The position numbers and the translations under genes are program-made. From Skeletonema tropicum (lineage: Eukaryota > Bacillariophyta > Thalassiosirophyceae > Thalassiosirales > Thalassiosiraceae): a DNA stretch of 64,000 nt. The notes under the pieces are model-generated. The model saw nothing but the letters and a program-made list of their open reading frames with translations, ran no database searches and was not told the DNA's origin. Positions 24,539 to 34,881 of this stretch are shown here, piece by piece (positions within the stretch are counted from its first letter, which is position 1; each line of letters opens with the position of its first letter). Where the stretch lies: the NCBI GenBank assembly GCA_037178625.1, contig CM074136.1, positions 1,178,001 to 1,242,000 of the forward strand, given 5' to 3'.

Positions 24539-24744
24539 TGAGACTATCGAATATGAGAGACGGAGCAACATGCAACATACAAGCAGTTCAAGCTGGTGAC
24601 AGCGAGCGACACAGCAACATAAAGTTATAGATTACACTTCATTAACAACCAATACTAAGAGCAACACTTTATGTCACATAGCGTCGTCTACTACAGCACA
24701 AACTATTCCTTTCTTGCTTCCTCATTTGCCCCACCAGACAAGCC

Positions 24745-25872
24745 TCACTCAAACTTACTCGTGTCAATATTCATGAATCCCTTTGCATCATATTTCAATT
24801 GATTAATTTGTTTCATATCATCATCACTCAATTCAATCTCATACACATCAAGATTCTCACTCATATGCTTCGGATTACCCGTACCAGGAATGACAGCACA
24901 ACCACTTTGGATAGCCCAACGTAGCATGATTTGTGAGACTGACTTTCCAATTTTGGTGGATAGACCCGCAAGTTTCTCATATACAAGGTCACGCTGATAC
25001 ATTCCTCCAAGAGGTGCGTAGGCAGTCACAGTAATATTCTTTTTGTGACAATATTCCACAGTTTCCATAGTTTCCTCGGGTACGAATGGGTGGAAACTAA
25101 TTTGATTGTTTGCAACAGGAGCAACATCCGTCAACTCCTCCAATTCCTGAATGTGCTTTACGACAAAGTTACTCACACCGACATTTCGGATGAGACCCTT
25201 GTTGCGTAATTCGGATAGAGCTTGCCACGTTTCTTTACGGCATTCAGGTGGTCCCTTCCCCTCCTTGGAGCATGGCGATCTCAATGGCCCAGAAGAGGGA
25301 AAGTGAAGGAGGAATAAATCAATGTAGTCCAATCCAAGGTCATCCAGTTCTGACTTGACCACGTTCATGGCACTTTCATATCCAAAATGAGTTGGAAAAA
25401 TCTTGGTTGTCAAGAATATCTCTTCCCTCTTTATCCCCCGACGCATCGCCTCTCGAATGCCTCTGCCCACAGCCTTATTATTCAGATAAAGTTGCGCCCC
25501 GTCAATATGACGCCCACCCAGGAGTAAATACCACAATGTCGACCGATACACCAATTCATCATCATACGCAGTAGGTCGACAACACATGCCTACACCATTC
25601 TGCGGCATTAAATCTCCGGTACCGGGTAGAGTGACAAACAATTCATTTCTGGGACGGGGTTGAGGAGAGAAATCGTCGGGTACTTCCGGAGTCCCCTCCA
25701 TCTTTCCATGACCGAATATTTGTGGTGGTGGTAACCCTTTGGATAGGGGGATTATAATGGTGAAGAATAGGCCTAGTGGTAGATCGTGTTGAGCAAGATA
25801 TCCGAGGAAGGCGGCCACTGCGAGAGTGATGGCGGGAAGGATGCGCCAGAGGAGAATGCTTTTGATGCCCAT
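24745..25872 (-). CDS. Aldo/keto reductase with N-terminal membrane anchor
   Basis: A 375-aa NAD(P)H-dependent oxidoreductase of the AKR superfamily. The catalytic tetrad is visible: Asp124 and Tyr129 in RHIDGAQLY, Lys157 in TTKIFP and His190 in LLHFP. Later come GVSNF, NQISFHPF and an NADPH-site-like PGTGNPKHMSENL. The N-terminal ~85 residues are an extension with one or two hydrophobic helices (ILPAITLAVAAFLGYLA), so the enzyme is probably membrane-anchored or targeted to an organelle. The substrate is unknown. Confidence 0.92.
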   Translation of the reverse strand: MGIKSILLWRILPAITLAVAAFLGYLAQHDLPLGLFFTIIIPLSKGLPPPQIFGHGKMEGTPEVPDDFSPQPRPRNELFVTLPGTGDLMPQNGVGMCCRPTAYDDELVYRSTLWYLLLGGRHIDGAQLYLNNKAVGRGIREAMRRGIKREEIFLTTKIFPTHFGYESAMNVVKSELDDLGLDYIDLFLLHFPSSGPLRSPCSKEGKGPPECRKETWQALSELRNKGLIRNVGVSNFVVKHIQELEELTDVAPVANNQISFHPFVPEETMETVEYCHKKNITVTAYAPLGGMYQRDLVYEKLAGLSTKIGKSVSQIMLRWAIQSGCAVIPGTGNPKHMSENLDVYEIELSDDDMKQINQLKYDAKGFMNIDTSKFE

Positions 25873-26044
25873 CTTGGTAGGATGCTTTATTATGCTGCTC
25901 AGCTACCACCACTGCACTACTTTTATTTCATTTTAGATGCTATCGAAATGAACAGAATCCGGCCGGCGGCCGGCGGCCTGGTCCATCGTCCATTTCTGGT
26001 CCGTGGGTTGTTGACTCATTTTCTCACTTTGCACTTGGCATGAA
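25873..26044. promoter_or_regulatory. Upstream region of the reductase with a GC-rich palindrome
   Basis: CCGGCCGGCGGCCGGCGG at ~25961 forms a short self-complementary block in otherwise AT-rich DNA. Confidence 0.4.
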
Positions 26045-26400
26045 ATGTCTCATTTTTTGGCGCGCCTTGACATCCGTCAAGAATCGACAAACCAAAGATC
26101 CGCATCATGTTGTCATGAACCCATAGTACACTAGCATACAGCAGTTAACCACCATAACAACAACCCTCTCGCCCCGTCCATCCTCATCCTCTCCGGCGGC
26201 ATCGTCCTCCATGCCGTCGGTGTCACATGGTGTCAAATATGACTTCAGAGCACGACCAAAATGACGGCCAAGATTAGTACAAAATGATGAACAAAAGAGA
26301 TCGTCCAACCGCACCAGTAGCAAACGCCTTAGAACGTGACGGCAAACGACCTCATGCACCAGTGGCTGAATCATGCTGTGATGCCCCAATAAAAACACCA
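26045..26400 (+). pseudogene. Dead copy of the 5' end of the 518-aa gene
   Basis: Matches ~40978-41330 of the intact gene region, from the GGCGCGCCTTGACATC leader into codons for RDRPTAPVANALE and KRPHAPVA. The start codon ATG of the intact copy is ATA here (ATAACAACAACC against ATGACGACTCC), there are internal indels, and similarity stops near 26370. ORFs over this stretch are relics. Confidence 0.75.
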
Positions 26401-27538
26401 CTCAATCCACCTCACTCATATTCGGCCAACAGCACTTTGCAGCTAAGTACTGACATAGCTGCGGCTGCTCTTGTCGACACCCTACGAAGACCGACAACAT
26501 CAACCCTCTTCTTCCGCCTCCCCACCATTCAATACTTTTTTCTGCAGCTCTCATCTTAGCATCGTCGTCATTCACCTTCCCCGAACACATCGGTGACACA
26601 ACTGTTGCCACGCATGGTTCCGACTGCGACGGTGTTTGTCTCTGCCCTCCGCATATGAAGACTCCAATTTGTTGGTTCAACGATATCTACAGGTAGCGAT
26701 CCCATCCCCATGATCTACTTCCTCCAACAATTCGGTCTTGCCTGCACCAAGGCGTTCGCTTTCCAGATCCGTCGACCAATTTGTACCCAGCAGGCCCCAC
26801 AGGCGTCTTCGGGACCTACCAGCCCGAGCCCCTCCAGGTTTAACTCCTTTCTCTACTGACAATAGTGTCAGTCTCTAGAGAGTAGCAACTAAAACAATCT
26901 ATCTACTTATCTAGCGATAATGCAACTTGACCAAATTGAAGTTTATTTGTGTGTAAGTAGGTATGTATGCAGCCTACAACTTTAGCCTCACTTAGCGATG
27001 ATGCATTGTAAAGCGGCGGAGAAACTCCGCTGCATGCAATTCTATTTTATGTCACACAGAATTAGATGACAATGATGAAGTCGCGGAACAGCTGCCTTGC
27101 TTCAGTAACGCGGCGAGAAACAGAATTTTCCACAGCGTGACAATGGCTATTACATCATACATAATGTAAAATGACGATGATGATGAAGCTGCCTTGCTAC
27201 TTAGGTCCACACGTGGCCGCGTCACCAATTAATGGCTCCATCTTGACAAGTACGTACTCAAGCGCAACATCTGAAGAACAGCGCCACATGCAACACAATG
27301 CATTCTTCACATCGATAGTGAAGTACCACACAGGGCATTATAATGACATGATAGTTTGTTGAGGATTAATGTGTTTCCACTATCAATTCTTATGACTCTT
27401 TAGACATAACTATTGAGGTTGCGCTTGATCATTTTTCTTAAAGTATCAAGTATCACCTAGAGAGATTACTATAAGAACTAATTGATTTTTACTAATTGAT
27501 TACTACTCATTGACATTGGAATCCGAAAAGCAGTAGTC
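26401..27538. other. Repeat-rich spacer before family copy 1
   Basis: No gene supported. ~26760-26930 is similar, inverted, to ~44620-44840 (GACGCCTGTGG, TCTCTAGAGAGTAGCAACTAAA). ~26996-27535 is the downstream flank of the 217-aa family and recurs at ~30240, ~32110 and ~39415. Confidence 0.6.
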
Positions 27539-28320
27539 TCAGATATCGTCACTACCTAAAAACATATTATTGCCTTGAGCTTGAGGATCATAATGAAGAT
27601 CACCCCAGTCTTCATTTAGATACGAACGATTTCGCCTGTGCGTGTTGCCTTGGACTTGGGCATCATTGATTCTCTCGACTTGCATAGTCAGAGATAGAGC
27701 GGAGATCCAATCGTCGCCTTCTCCTTCTCCGAAGTCACTGACGATCATGGCAAGTCCTGAGGCGCAAGATGCTGGGTTTAGCTTAGGGCCTGGTTTACAG
27801 TTCTCACTCTTCGTCGGAATGCGCAGTTCTTGCGTGCCCATATCACTTCCTTTTACGACAGAAGTATTGGCAACAGCGGCAGAGATAGAAAGAGAAGACA
27901 AAGAGCTACATTCAGAAGCTTTTTGAACACGTAGCATCTCCAATGGAGAGATCTTGGCCTCTAACGCCTCGACGGAGGCAGCTGGAGCTGTGGAGGAGAC
28001 TATGTTAGGAATGTTATTGCAAGACTGGTGCTCGAGCTTCTTTGTGTGGCATGATGTGCTGTTCATGATGATATATATTGTATTGCTGATTGCTGGAGAT
28101 AATAATATGTCCTCTGCAGGGTGGTGATGGTTTTTGCACCGGACTGCTGGGAAGAGGGCTCGATTGAAAAGGGGTTCAACATCAACATCAATCAACTTCT
28201 ATTCCCGGGTCTAAGCACGGTTCACGAACGTTAGCTAAGACCCGTTTCATGGTTTTAAACTAGCTATGACCTGTTTCATGGTAGGAATAGCTGTCTAAAA
28301 AATAATGGAGTGATTTTCCA
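26996..28320. repeat. Segmental repeat A, copy 1
   Basis: A block of ~1.3 kb containing the 217-aa family gene and its 3' flank, also at ~30240-31570, ~32110-33385 and ~39415-40680. The flank carries a small hairpin, GCGGAGAAACTCCGC (~27014). Confidence 0.85.
27539..28195 (-). CDS. Unknown family protein, copy 1
   Basis: An orphan gene present four times here. The open frame reaches 28195 without an ATG; the first ATG is at 28066 (MNSTSCHTKKLEHQS), giving 175 aa. Features: His/Cys-containing head, Ser-rich segment, a central block ELRIPTKSENCKPGPKLN followed by ASCASGLAMI and an acidic DFGEGEGDDWISALSLTMQ, then a polar tail with NRSYLNEDWGDLHY. Upstream codons continue in copy 3 but are cut off by a TGA here because of one extra base in the ATCAAC repeat. 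Function unknown; no membrane segment. Confidence 0.5.
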   Translation of the reverse strand: MIDVDVEPLFNRALFPAVRCKNHHHPAEDILLSPAISNTIYIIMNSTSCHTKKLEHQSCNNIPNIVSSTAPAASVEALEAKISPLEMLRVQKASECSSLSSLSISAAVANTSVVKGSDMGTQELRIPTKSENCKPGPKLNPASCASGLAMIVSDFGEGEGDDWISALSLTMQVERINDAQVQGNTHRRNRSYLNEDWGDLHYDPQAQGNNMFLGSDDI

Positions 28321-28695
28321 AATTTTACACACAAAACACTAACAAAATGGTGAGAGTCATAAATATGGCCATGATACTCAACAAAAATACATAGAGAAGT
28401 CTAATCATATCATACCAATCAGTCATTATACATTATTTGCTGCATAAGAAACTGTAATTAATCGATATGGAGCACTTATCAACAAAATTGGCACCAAGGA
28501 CTGAAATTTCGAGCTAGAATGACGCATGCCTACGGCCTATCTGCATGCCTATTCTTGCTGTTTTGCGAGAGTAATGCTAATGATGTTGTCCAGTGGTTGA
28601 AAAGCAACATGCTAGCGGCGCCAAAAATTGACACATGCCAAAAATTGAGACAAAATTTATTCCAGCGCGCTCTCACACAAAACTCACACAGATGT
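28201..28695. repeat. Direct repeat of ~495 bp, copy 1
   Basis: Nearly identical to 31445-31938. It lies upstream of the 217-aa family gene and contains GACCTGTTTCATGG near-repeats at its start. No gene supported. Confidence 0.85.
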
Positions 28696-29195
28696 AGCAT
28701 AACCATGTCAGCACACCCCACTACTACAGCCCATAAATACATATTCGACAAAAAAGGCAAGCGGGTATGCCAAACTAAACACTAACCGAATATAGTTATT
28801 CGTTGGTTGAATTATTTATATCTATTCAACATGGAGGTATCTTCAATCGTTCCTGGGTGATTTTCCACATATTTACTAGATAAAATCACTAAGTAAAATC
28901 GCCCCAACACCCCCTCTGACCCATGCATTCTACCACGTCAGGATGAATACAGCAGTTACAATGTTGACCAGTGGCTCAAATGAAAGCTCTTTATATATGC
29001 TGTCATTATATGGCCGATGATTGTGGTGCTACGCCAAGAATGATGCATATCGGGGCCGCAACAGTAAAAATGTCGAAGATAGGGAGGAGTTTTGTGAGAC
29101 GGCCTCGCTCATCTTGCTAGCTTTTGCTTCTTATTTTTGTCTCAAATAAGTTCCACGTGGACAAATTGAGATGTCTCAATTTTTGGCGCCGCTAG
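28612..29195. mobile_element. MITE-like element with 20-bp inverted ends and CATG duplication
   Basis: Perfect terminal inverted repeats CTAGCGGCGCCAAAAATTGA at 28612-28631 and its complement at 29176-29195, flanked by CATG on both sides (28608-28611, 29196-29199). The 584-bp interior has no coding capacity. A related locus at ~32006-32030 (minus strand) reads AAAAGCAA-CATG-AACAA, which is the left flank, one CATG and the right flank: an apparent empty site. A truncated left end is at 31855-31938. Superfamily not determined. Confidence 0.6.
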
Positions 29196-29199
29196 CATG

Positions 29200-30240
29200 A
29201 ACAACACACTGCCTCACCCAGTTTTTTATGCAACATCAGAACATACTCATATTTATAGCTTTCGGTAATTTAATAACCATGTTGCGTCACAAAGTCCTTC
29301 TATATATTACGATAATTGATAATTACTATCAGTTTTATTAATTTCATGCCAATTACACGTATTGATAGAGTGTAGGCCGAATCATCCGCAATTGTTTTGA
29401 TACCATCCGGTAGGAAAGGTGTAGTTAGCAGTCACAAGATAATCTGAAACCAATGTAAAACGCTCAAAACAGACGGCTGTTGGTGTTGTAAGATGAAAGG
29501 GCCCCTATCTTGCGGAGTAAATATACTCAAAATCTCTTCAGATACTCTTTATGTGATAGGGTAGGGCCACCAAAATATGCTATATTTCAACCAGTCCAAT
29601 AATGTCGTAGCCGCAATGAAATAGAGAAACCTGGTCAGGCAGTATTGATTGTTATATAATATTCATCACCTCACTGAGTTTTGGCACCTTTTCATTCCAT
29701 TTTCTATCAGATATACGCATTATTCTTTACGATGTACATGAAGGAAATTATCCATTTTTACCACATGAATTCACTATGCCACCACATGCGTCATAGAGCA
29801 CTCAGACACACTTTCAAAGTAATAGACAGCCGCCGAATAGTATATAGTTGGCACCTGCAACGTTGTTAAGTGGCAGAGCAACTCCAACTATTCATCTGAA
29901 GACCATAATGGAAGCGCATCATCAACCTGCCATTTTCCGGCACCCTTACTTTGGTGTCATAGCATAGCATAGCATGTAGCGAAGGCGTTGGTCTATGATC
30001 AAATGAGGGCATCGCTTCACAGAAATAGTGTTGGAGAGAGAGTTTCTGCAGTACGGTCGTCTAAATTTATGTGTAGGTAGTGTTTACGGTGTCGACGCGA
30101 TAGGGGTCGAGGTGCGCCATGGTGGTGTGGAGTTGTGTGGACGGTGCCAATTTCTCCGAGGTGCGATTTTGTTCCCGCCAGTAGTATGCAGCCTACTTAC
30201 TTCAACCAGATGTAATATTGTTCAACTTCAGCCTCACTTA
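29200..30240. other. Gene-free spacer
   Basis: About 1 kb with no supported gene. Contains a small CATAG repeat at ~29957-29975. Open frames are short and unconserved. Confidence 0.5.
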
Positions 30241-31570
30241 GCGATGATGCATTGTAAAGCCGCGGAGAAACTCCGCTGCATGCAATTCTATTCTATGTCA
30301 CACAGAATATTATCTCTTGATGACGATTATGAAGTCGCGGAACAGCTGCCTTGCTTCAGTAACACGGCGGAGAAACAGATTTTTCCACAGCGTGACAATG
30401 GCTATTACATCATACATAATGTAAAATGACGATGATGATGAAGCTGCCTTGCTAGGTCCACACGTGGCCGCGTCACCAATTAATGGCTCCATCTTGACAA
30501 GCACATACTAATGCACAACATCTGAAGAACAGCGCCACATGCTACACAATGCACTCTTCACATCGACAGTCGACTAGTACCACACAGCAGCATTATAATG
30601 ACATAATAATTTGTTGAGGATAAATGTTTCCATTATCAATTCTTATGACTCTTCAGACATAACTATTGAGGTTGCGCTTGATCATTTTTCTTAAAGTATC
30701 AAGTATCACCTAGATAGATTACTACTAATTGATTGTTACTAATTGATTACTACTCATTGACATTGGAATCCGAAAAGCAGTAGTCTCAGATATCGTCTCT
30801 ACCTAAAAACATATTATTGCCTTGAGCTTGAGTATAATGACGATCACCCCATTCTTCATTTGGATACGAACGATTTCGCCTGTGCGTGTTGCCTTGGACT
30901 TGGGCATCATTGATTCTCTCGATTTGCATAGTCAGAGATAGAGCGGAGATCCAATCGTCGCCTTCTCCTTCTCCGAAGTCACTGACGATCATGGCAAGTC
31001 CTGAGGCGCAAGATGCTGGGTTTAGCTTAGGGCCTGGTTTACAGTTCTCACTCTTCGTCGGAATGCGCAGTTCTTGCGTGCCCATGTCACTTCCTTTTAC
31101 GACAGAAGTATTGGCAACAGCGGCAGAGATAGAAAGAGAAGACAAAGAGCTACATTCAGAAGCTTTTTGAACACGTAGCATCTCCAATGGAGAGATCTTG
31201 GCCTCTAACGCCTCGACGGAGGCAGCTGGAGCTGTGGAGGAGACTATGTTAGGAATGTTATTGCAAGACTGGTGCTCGTGCTTCTTTGTGTGGCATGATG
31301 TGCTGTTCATGATGATATATATTGTATTGCTGATTGCTGGAGATAATAATATGTCCTCTGCAGGGTGGTGATGGTTTATGCACCGGACTGCTGGGAAGAG
31401 GGCTCGATTGAAAAGGGGTTCAACATCAACATCAATCAACTTCTATTCCCGGGTCTAAGCACGGTTCACGAACGTTAGCTAAGACCCGTTTCATGGTTTT
31501 AAACTAGCTATGACCTGTTTCATGGTAGGAATAGCTGTCTAAAAAATAATGGAGTGATTTTCCAAATTTT
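30240..31570. repeat. Segmental repeat A, copy 2
   Basis: Near-identical to copy 1 through the gene and its upstream ~495 bp (to 31938). Confidence 0.85.
30786..31439 (-). CDS. Unknown family protein, copy 2
   Basis: Differs from copy 1 by a few residues (for example RSYPNEEWGDRHYTQ near the end). The same extra base interrupts the upstream extension, so the usable start is MNSTSCHTKKHEHQS at ~31310. The very high identity to copies 1 and 3 indicates recent duplication or gene conversion. Confidence 0.5.
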   Translation of the reverse strand: MIDVDVEPLFNRALFPAVRCINHHHPAEDILLSPAISNTIYIIMNSTSCHTKKHEHQSCNNIPNIVSSTAPAASVEALEAKISPLEMLRVQKASECSSLSSLSISAAVANTSVVKGSDMGTQELRIPTKSENCKPGPKLNPASCASGLAMIVSDFGEGEGDDWISALSLTMQIERINDAQVQGNTHRRNRSYPNEEWGDRHYTQAQGNNMFLGRDDI

Positions 31571-31938
31571 ACACACAAAACACTAACAAAATGGTGAGAG
31601 TCATAAATATGGCCATGATACTCGACAAAAATACATAGAGAAGTCTAATCATATCATACCAATCAGTCATTATACATTATTTGCTGCATAAGAAACTGTA
31701 ATTAATCGATATGGAGCACTTATCAACAAAATTGGCACCAAGGACTGAAATTTCGAGCTAGAATGACGCATGCCTACGGCCTATCTGCATGCCTATTCTT
31801 GCTGTTTTGCGAGAGTAATGCTAATGATGTTGTCCAGTGGTTGAAAAGCAACATGCTAGCGGCGCCAAAAATTGACACATGCCAAAAATTGAGACAAAAT
31901 TTATTCCAGCGCGCTCTCACACAAAACTCACACAGATG
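31445..31938. repeat. Direct repeat of ~495 bp, copy 2 (truncated)
   Basis: Matches 28201-28695 and then stops abruptly inside the MITE-like element, where an inverted segment (31946-32109) begins. Confidence 0.85.
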
Positions 31939-31945
31939 TTATGAA

Positions 31946-32109
31946 GGACTGAAATTTCGAGCTAATTTCAGTCCTTGGTGCCAATTTTGTTGATAAGTGC
32001 TCCATATCGATTGTTCATGTTGCTTTTCAACCACTGGACAACATCATTAGCATTACTCTCGCAAAACAGCAAGAATAGGCATGCAGATAGGCCGTAGGCA
32101 TGCGTCATT
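31946..32109. repeat. Inverted fragments of the preceding sequence
   Basis: 31963-32009 is the reverse complement of ~31704-31750 and ~32017-32109 that of ~31762-31854, joined in rearranged order around TTCATG. The centre (AAGGACTGAAATTTCGAGCT...AATTTCAGTCCTT) forms a hairpin. Confidence 0.75.
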
Positions 32110-33385
32110 CATGATGCATTGTAAAGCCGCGGAGAAACTCCGCTGCATGCAATTCTATTCTATGTCACACAGAATATTATCTCTTGATGACGATGATGAA
32201 GTCGCGGAACAGCTGCCTTGCTTCAGTAACACGGCGGAGAAACAGATTTTTCCACAGCGTGACAATGGCTATTACATCATACATAATGTAAAATGACGAT
32301 GATGATGAAGCTGCCTTGCTAGGTCCACACGTGGCCGCGTCACCAATTAATGGCTCCATCTTGACAAGCACATACTAATGCACAACATCTGAAGAACAGC
32401 GCCACATGCTACACAATGCACTCTTCACATCGACAGTCGACTAGTACCACACAGCAGCATTATAATGACATAATAATTTGTTGAGGATAAATGTTTCCAT
32501 TATCAATTCTTATGACTCTTCAGACATAACTATTGAGGTTGCGCTTGATCATTTTTCTTAAAGTATCAAGTATCACCTAGATAGATTACTACTAATTGAT
32601 TGTTACTAATTGATTACTACTCATTGACATTGGAATCCGAAAAGCAGTAGTCTCAGATATCGTCTCTACCTAAAAACATATTATTGCCTTGAGCTTGAGT
32701 ATAATGACGATCACCCCATTCTTCATTTGGATACGAACGATTTCGCCTGTGCGTGTTGCCTTGGACTTGGGCATCATTGATTCTCTCGATTTGCATAGTC
32801 AGAGATAGAGCGGAGATCCAATCGTCGCCTTCTCCTTCTCCGAAGTCACTGACGATCATGGCAAGTCCTGAGGCGCAAGATGCTGGGTTTAGCTTAGGGC
32901 CTGGTTTACAGTTCTCACTCTTCGTCGGAATGCGCAGTTCTTGCGTGCCCATGTCACTTCCTTTTACGACAGAAGTATTGGCAACAGCGGCAGAGATAGA
33001 AAGAGAAGACAAAGAGCTACATTCAGAAGCTTTTTGAACACGTAGCATCTCCAATGGAGAGATCTTGGCCTCTAACGCCTCGACGGAGGCAGCTGGAGCT
33101 GTGGAGGAGACTATGCCAGGAATGTTATCGCGAGACTGGTGTTCGTGCTTCTTTGTGTGGCATGATGTGCTGTTCATGATGATATATATTGTATTGCTGA
33201 TTGCTGGAGATAATAATATGTCCTCTGCAGGGTGGTGATGGTTTATGCACCGGACTGCTGGGAAGAGGGCTCGATTGAAAAGGGGTTCAACATCAACATC
33301 AACATCAACATCAACATCAACATCATCAACTTCTATTCCCGGGTCTAAGCACGGTTCACGAACGTTAGCTAAGACCCGTTTCATT
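32110..33385. repeat. Segmental repeat A, copy 3
   Basis: Third copy of the block, joined directly to the inverted fragments at its left. Confidence 0.85.
32653..33384 (-). CDS. Unknown family protein, copy 3 (longest, intact)
   Basis: The only copy open from an upstream ATG (33384; MKRVLANVREPCLDPGIE), giving 243 aa. After the head comes a Val-Asp dipeptide run encoded by an ATCAAC/GTTGAT hexanucleotide repeat (~33295-33330), longer than in copies 1 and 2, then the shared body with ELRIPTKSENC and DDWISALSLTMQ. It best represents the ancestral reading frame. Not similar to anything I recognise. Confidence 0.55.
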   Translation of the reverse strand: MKRVLANVREPCLDPGIEVDDVDVDVDVDVDVEPLFNRALFPAVRCINHHHPAEDILLSPAISNTIYIIMNSTSCHTKKHEHQSRDNIPGIVSSTAPAASVEALEAKISPLEMLRVQKASECSSLSSLSISAAVANTSVVKGSDMGTQELRIPTKSENCKPGPKLNPASCASGLAMIVSDFGEGEGDDWISALSLTMQIERINDAQVQGNTHRRNRSYPNEEWGDRHYTQAQGNNMFLGRDDI

Positions 33386-33580
33386 GTCAAATCCCTCTAA
33401 ATTGTACTAAGTATGTTGGCCTTACCTTGCTTGCTTTGAGTTGCAAACTTTAAGGGCAAATAATCTGAAAGGAAATGATTTTATCCCTTTCAAATTTTCA
33501 TTATGGTGGTGATACGTTGACATCCAGGATTAGTAAGTACTAGACCGGACCAGCTCGGCTGCTGGTCCGCTAGCCCACAC

Positions 33581-34045
33581 GGAAATGGTGTGAAATAAGA
33601 ACGCTATACTAAACACGGTAAACGGCTCTGATAAATATGTATTGAAGTACTTACTTTGTTGTTCCGTTTTGCACTGGTACTATGTTGGCCATGGAATGAG
33701 AAGGAGTTGTCGAAGCGGTTCTGCTAGCGGAAATGGTGTGAAATAAGAACGCTATACTAAACACGGTAAACGGCTCTGATAAATATGTATTGAAGTACTC
33801 AGTATGTTGTTATGTTGTTCCGTTTTGCACTGGTACTATGTTGGCCATGGAATGAGAAGGAGTTGTCGAAGCGGTTCTAACTTGCTTGCTATTCGGAAAT
33901 GTGTGTGAAATAAAACGCACGAACCGGCTCTAACTAAATATCTATATATGTTGTTCGTCTGTTTTGCACTACCTACTTATATGCTATGTTGGCCTTGGAA
34001 TGAGAACGGAGTCGTACAAAGCGGTTCTAACTTGCTTGCTAAAAC
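33581..34045. repeat. Three tandem ~150-165-bp repeats
   Basis: Units start with GGAAATGGTGTGAAATAA at 33581 and 33729 and a diverged form at ~33893. Shared blocks include TTTTGCACTGGTACTATGTTGGC and GGAATGAGAAGGAGT. Non-coding. Confidence 0.8.
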
Positions 34046-34098
34046 GTAGCGAATGCAAACCTGAAGGGCAAAAAATCTGAAAGGAAATGGTTTTATCC

Positions 34099-34871
34099 AA
34101 GGGTAAATAAGCAGGGTTGGCGTCGTTTTGTTAAATTTCAAAATCAATTTACCATCTCGTCAGCTCATCGGTACTCGAATTTAGCGATCTTTCACAAATT
34201 CCGACGTAGCACTCCTATGATCCGCAGTGATCCAGAAACGGCATCAAAGTTTCTTAAGTAAAATTGTCGTTACGACTTTGAGCTCCCCATAATTGAGTCT
34301 CGCTCCCTTTCGTTGAGTCTCGGTTGCCCTACTCGATCTCCGTCATTGAAAGCTCAAATTGAACACTCAACCATGGCGACGTTGCCGCCGCTGGAATAGA
34401 CCAAGTTAATAGCCGTAATATGGGCCGAACGGTGGCTGATCGTTACTATGGACTACAATGTTTATGTTATCGTGCTTGGATCCAGCAGAAACGCTCGATG
34501 GGGCGTTCAATAAGCACTGTTCTGTGACCGGCGCTCGCCGGACGTGACCGTATAATATTGCCTCCATACTGCCTTCTCTCAGGGGATTTGGCAGCGACGA
34601 GGGCTTCAGCACCAACATAATAATCCATAGTAACGATCAGCCACCAATCGTCCCATATTACGGCGATTGACTTGGTCTACTATTCCAGCGGCGGCAACGA
34701 TGACATGGCCGTGCCTTGATCGGCGTGGTGCGTGCGTTGCTGATCATCATGATCGGACCGGCACTGGCTTTCTCGATCGAACTTGCTGACGAGACGGTAA
34801 CGGTACTCAGCTTTTTTACTAGGTAAAATTTCGGCGGGAACTGTCGTCGCCAACCCTGCTTATTTACCCTT
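34099..34871. mobile_element. Mutator-like fold-back non-autonomous transposon
   Basis: 773 bp. The ends are perfect 24-bp inverted repeats (beginning AAGGGTAAATAAGC), 26 of 27 with the next bases. They are flanked by a 10-bp direct repeat GGTTTTATCC at 34089-34098 and 34872-34881. A diverged empty site exists at 33477-33486 (GATTTTATCC) in the same sequence context (GAAAGGAAATG before, CTTTCA after). A long imperfect inner inverted repeat (~34380-34450 against ~34628-34700, including TTGCCGCCGCTGGAATAG) makes the element nearly palindromic. No transposase. A 9-11-bp duplication points to the MULE group. Confidence 0.8.
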
Positions 34872-34881
34872 GGTTTTATCC

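Noticed and set aside
30028..30429. 133-codon plus-strand frame
   Set aside because: Crosses from unique spacer into the dispersed repeat; the repeat part recurs in other contexts without the N-terminal half.
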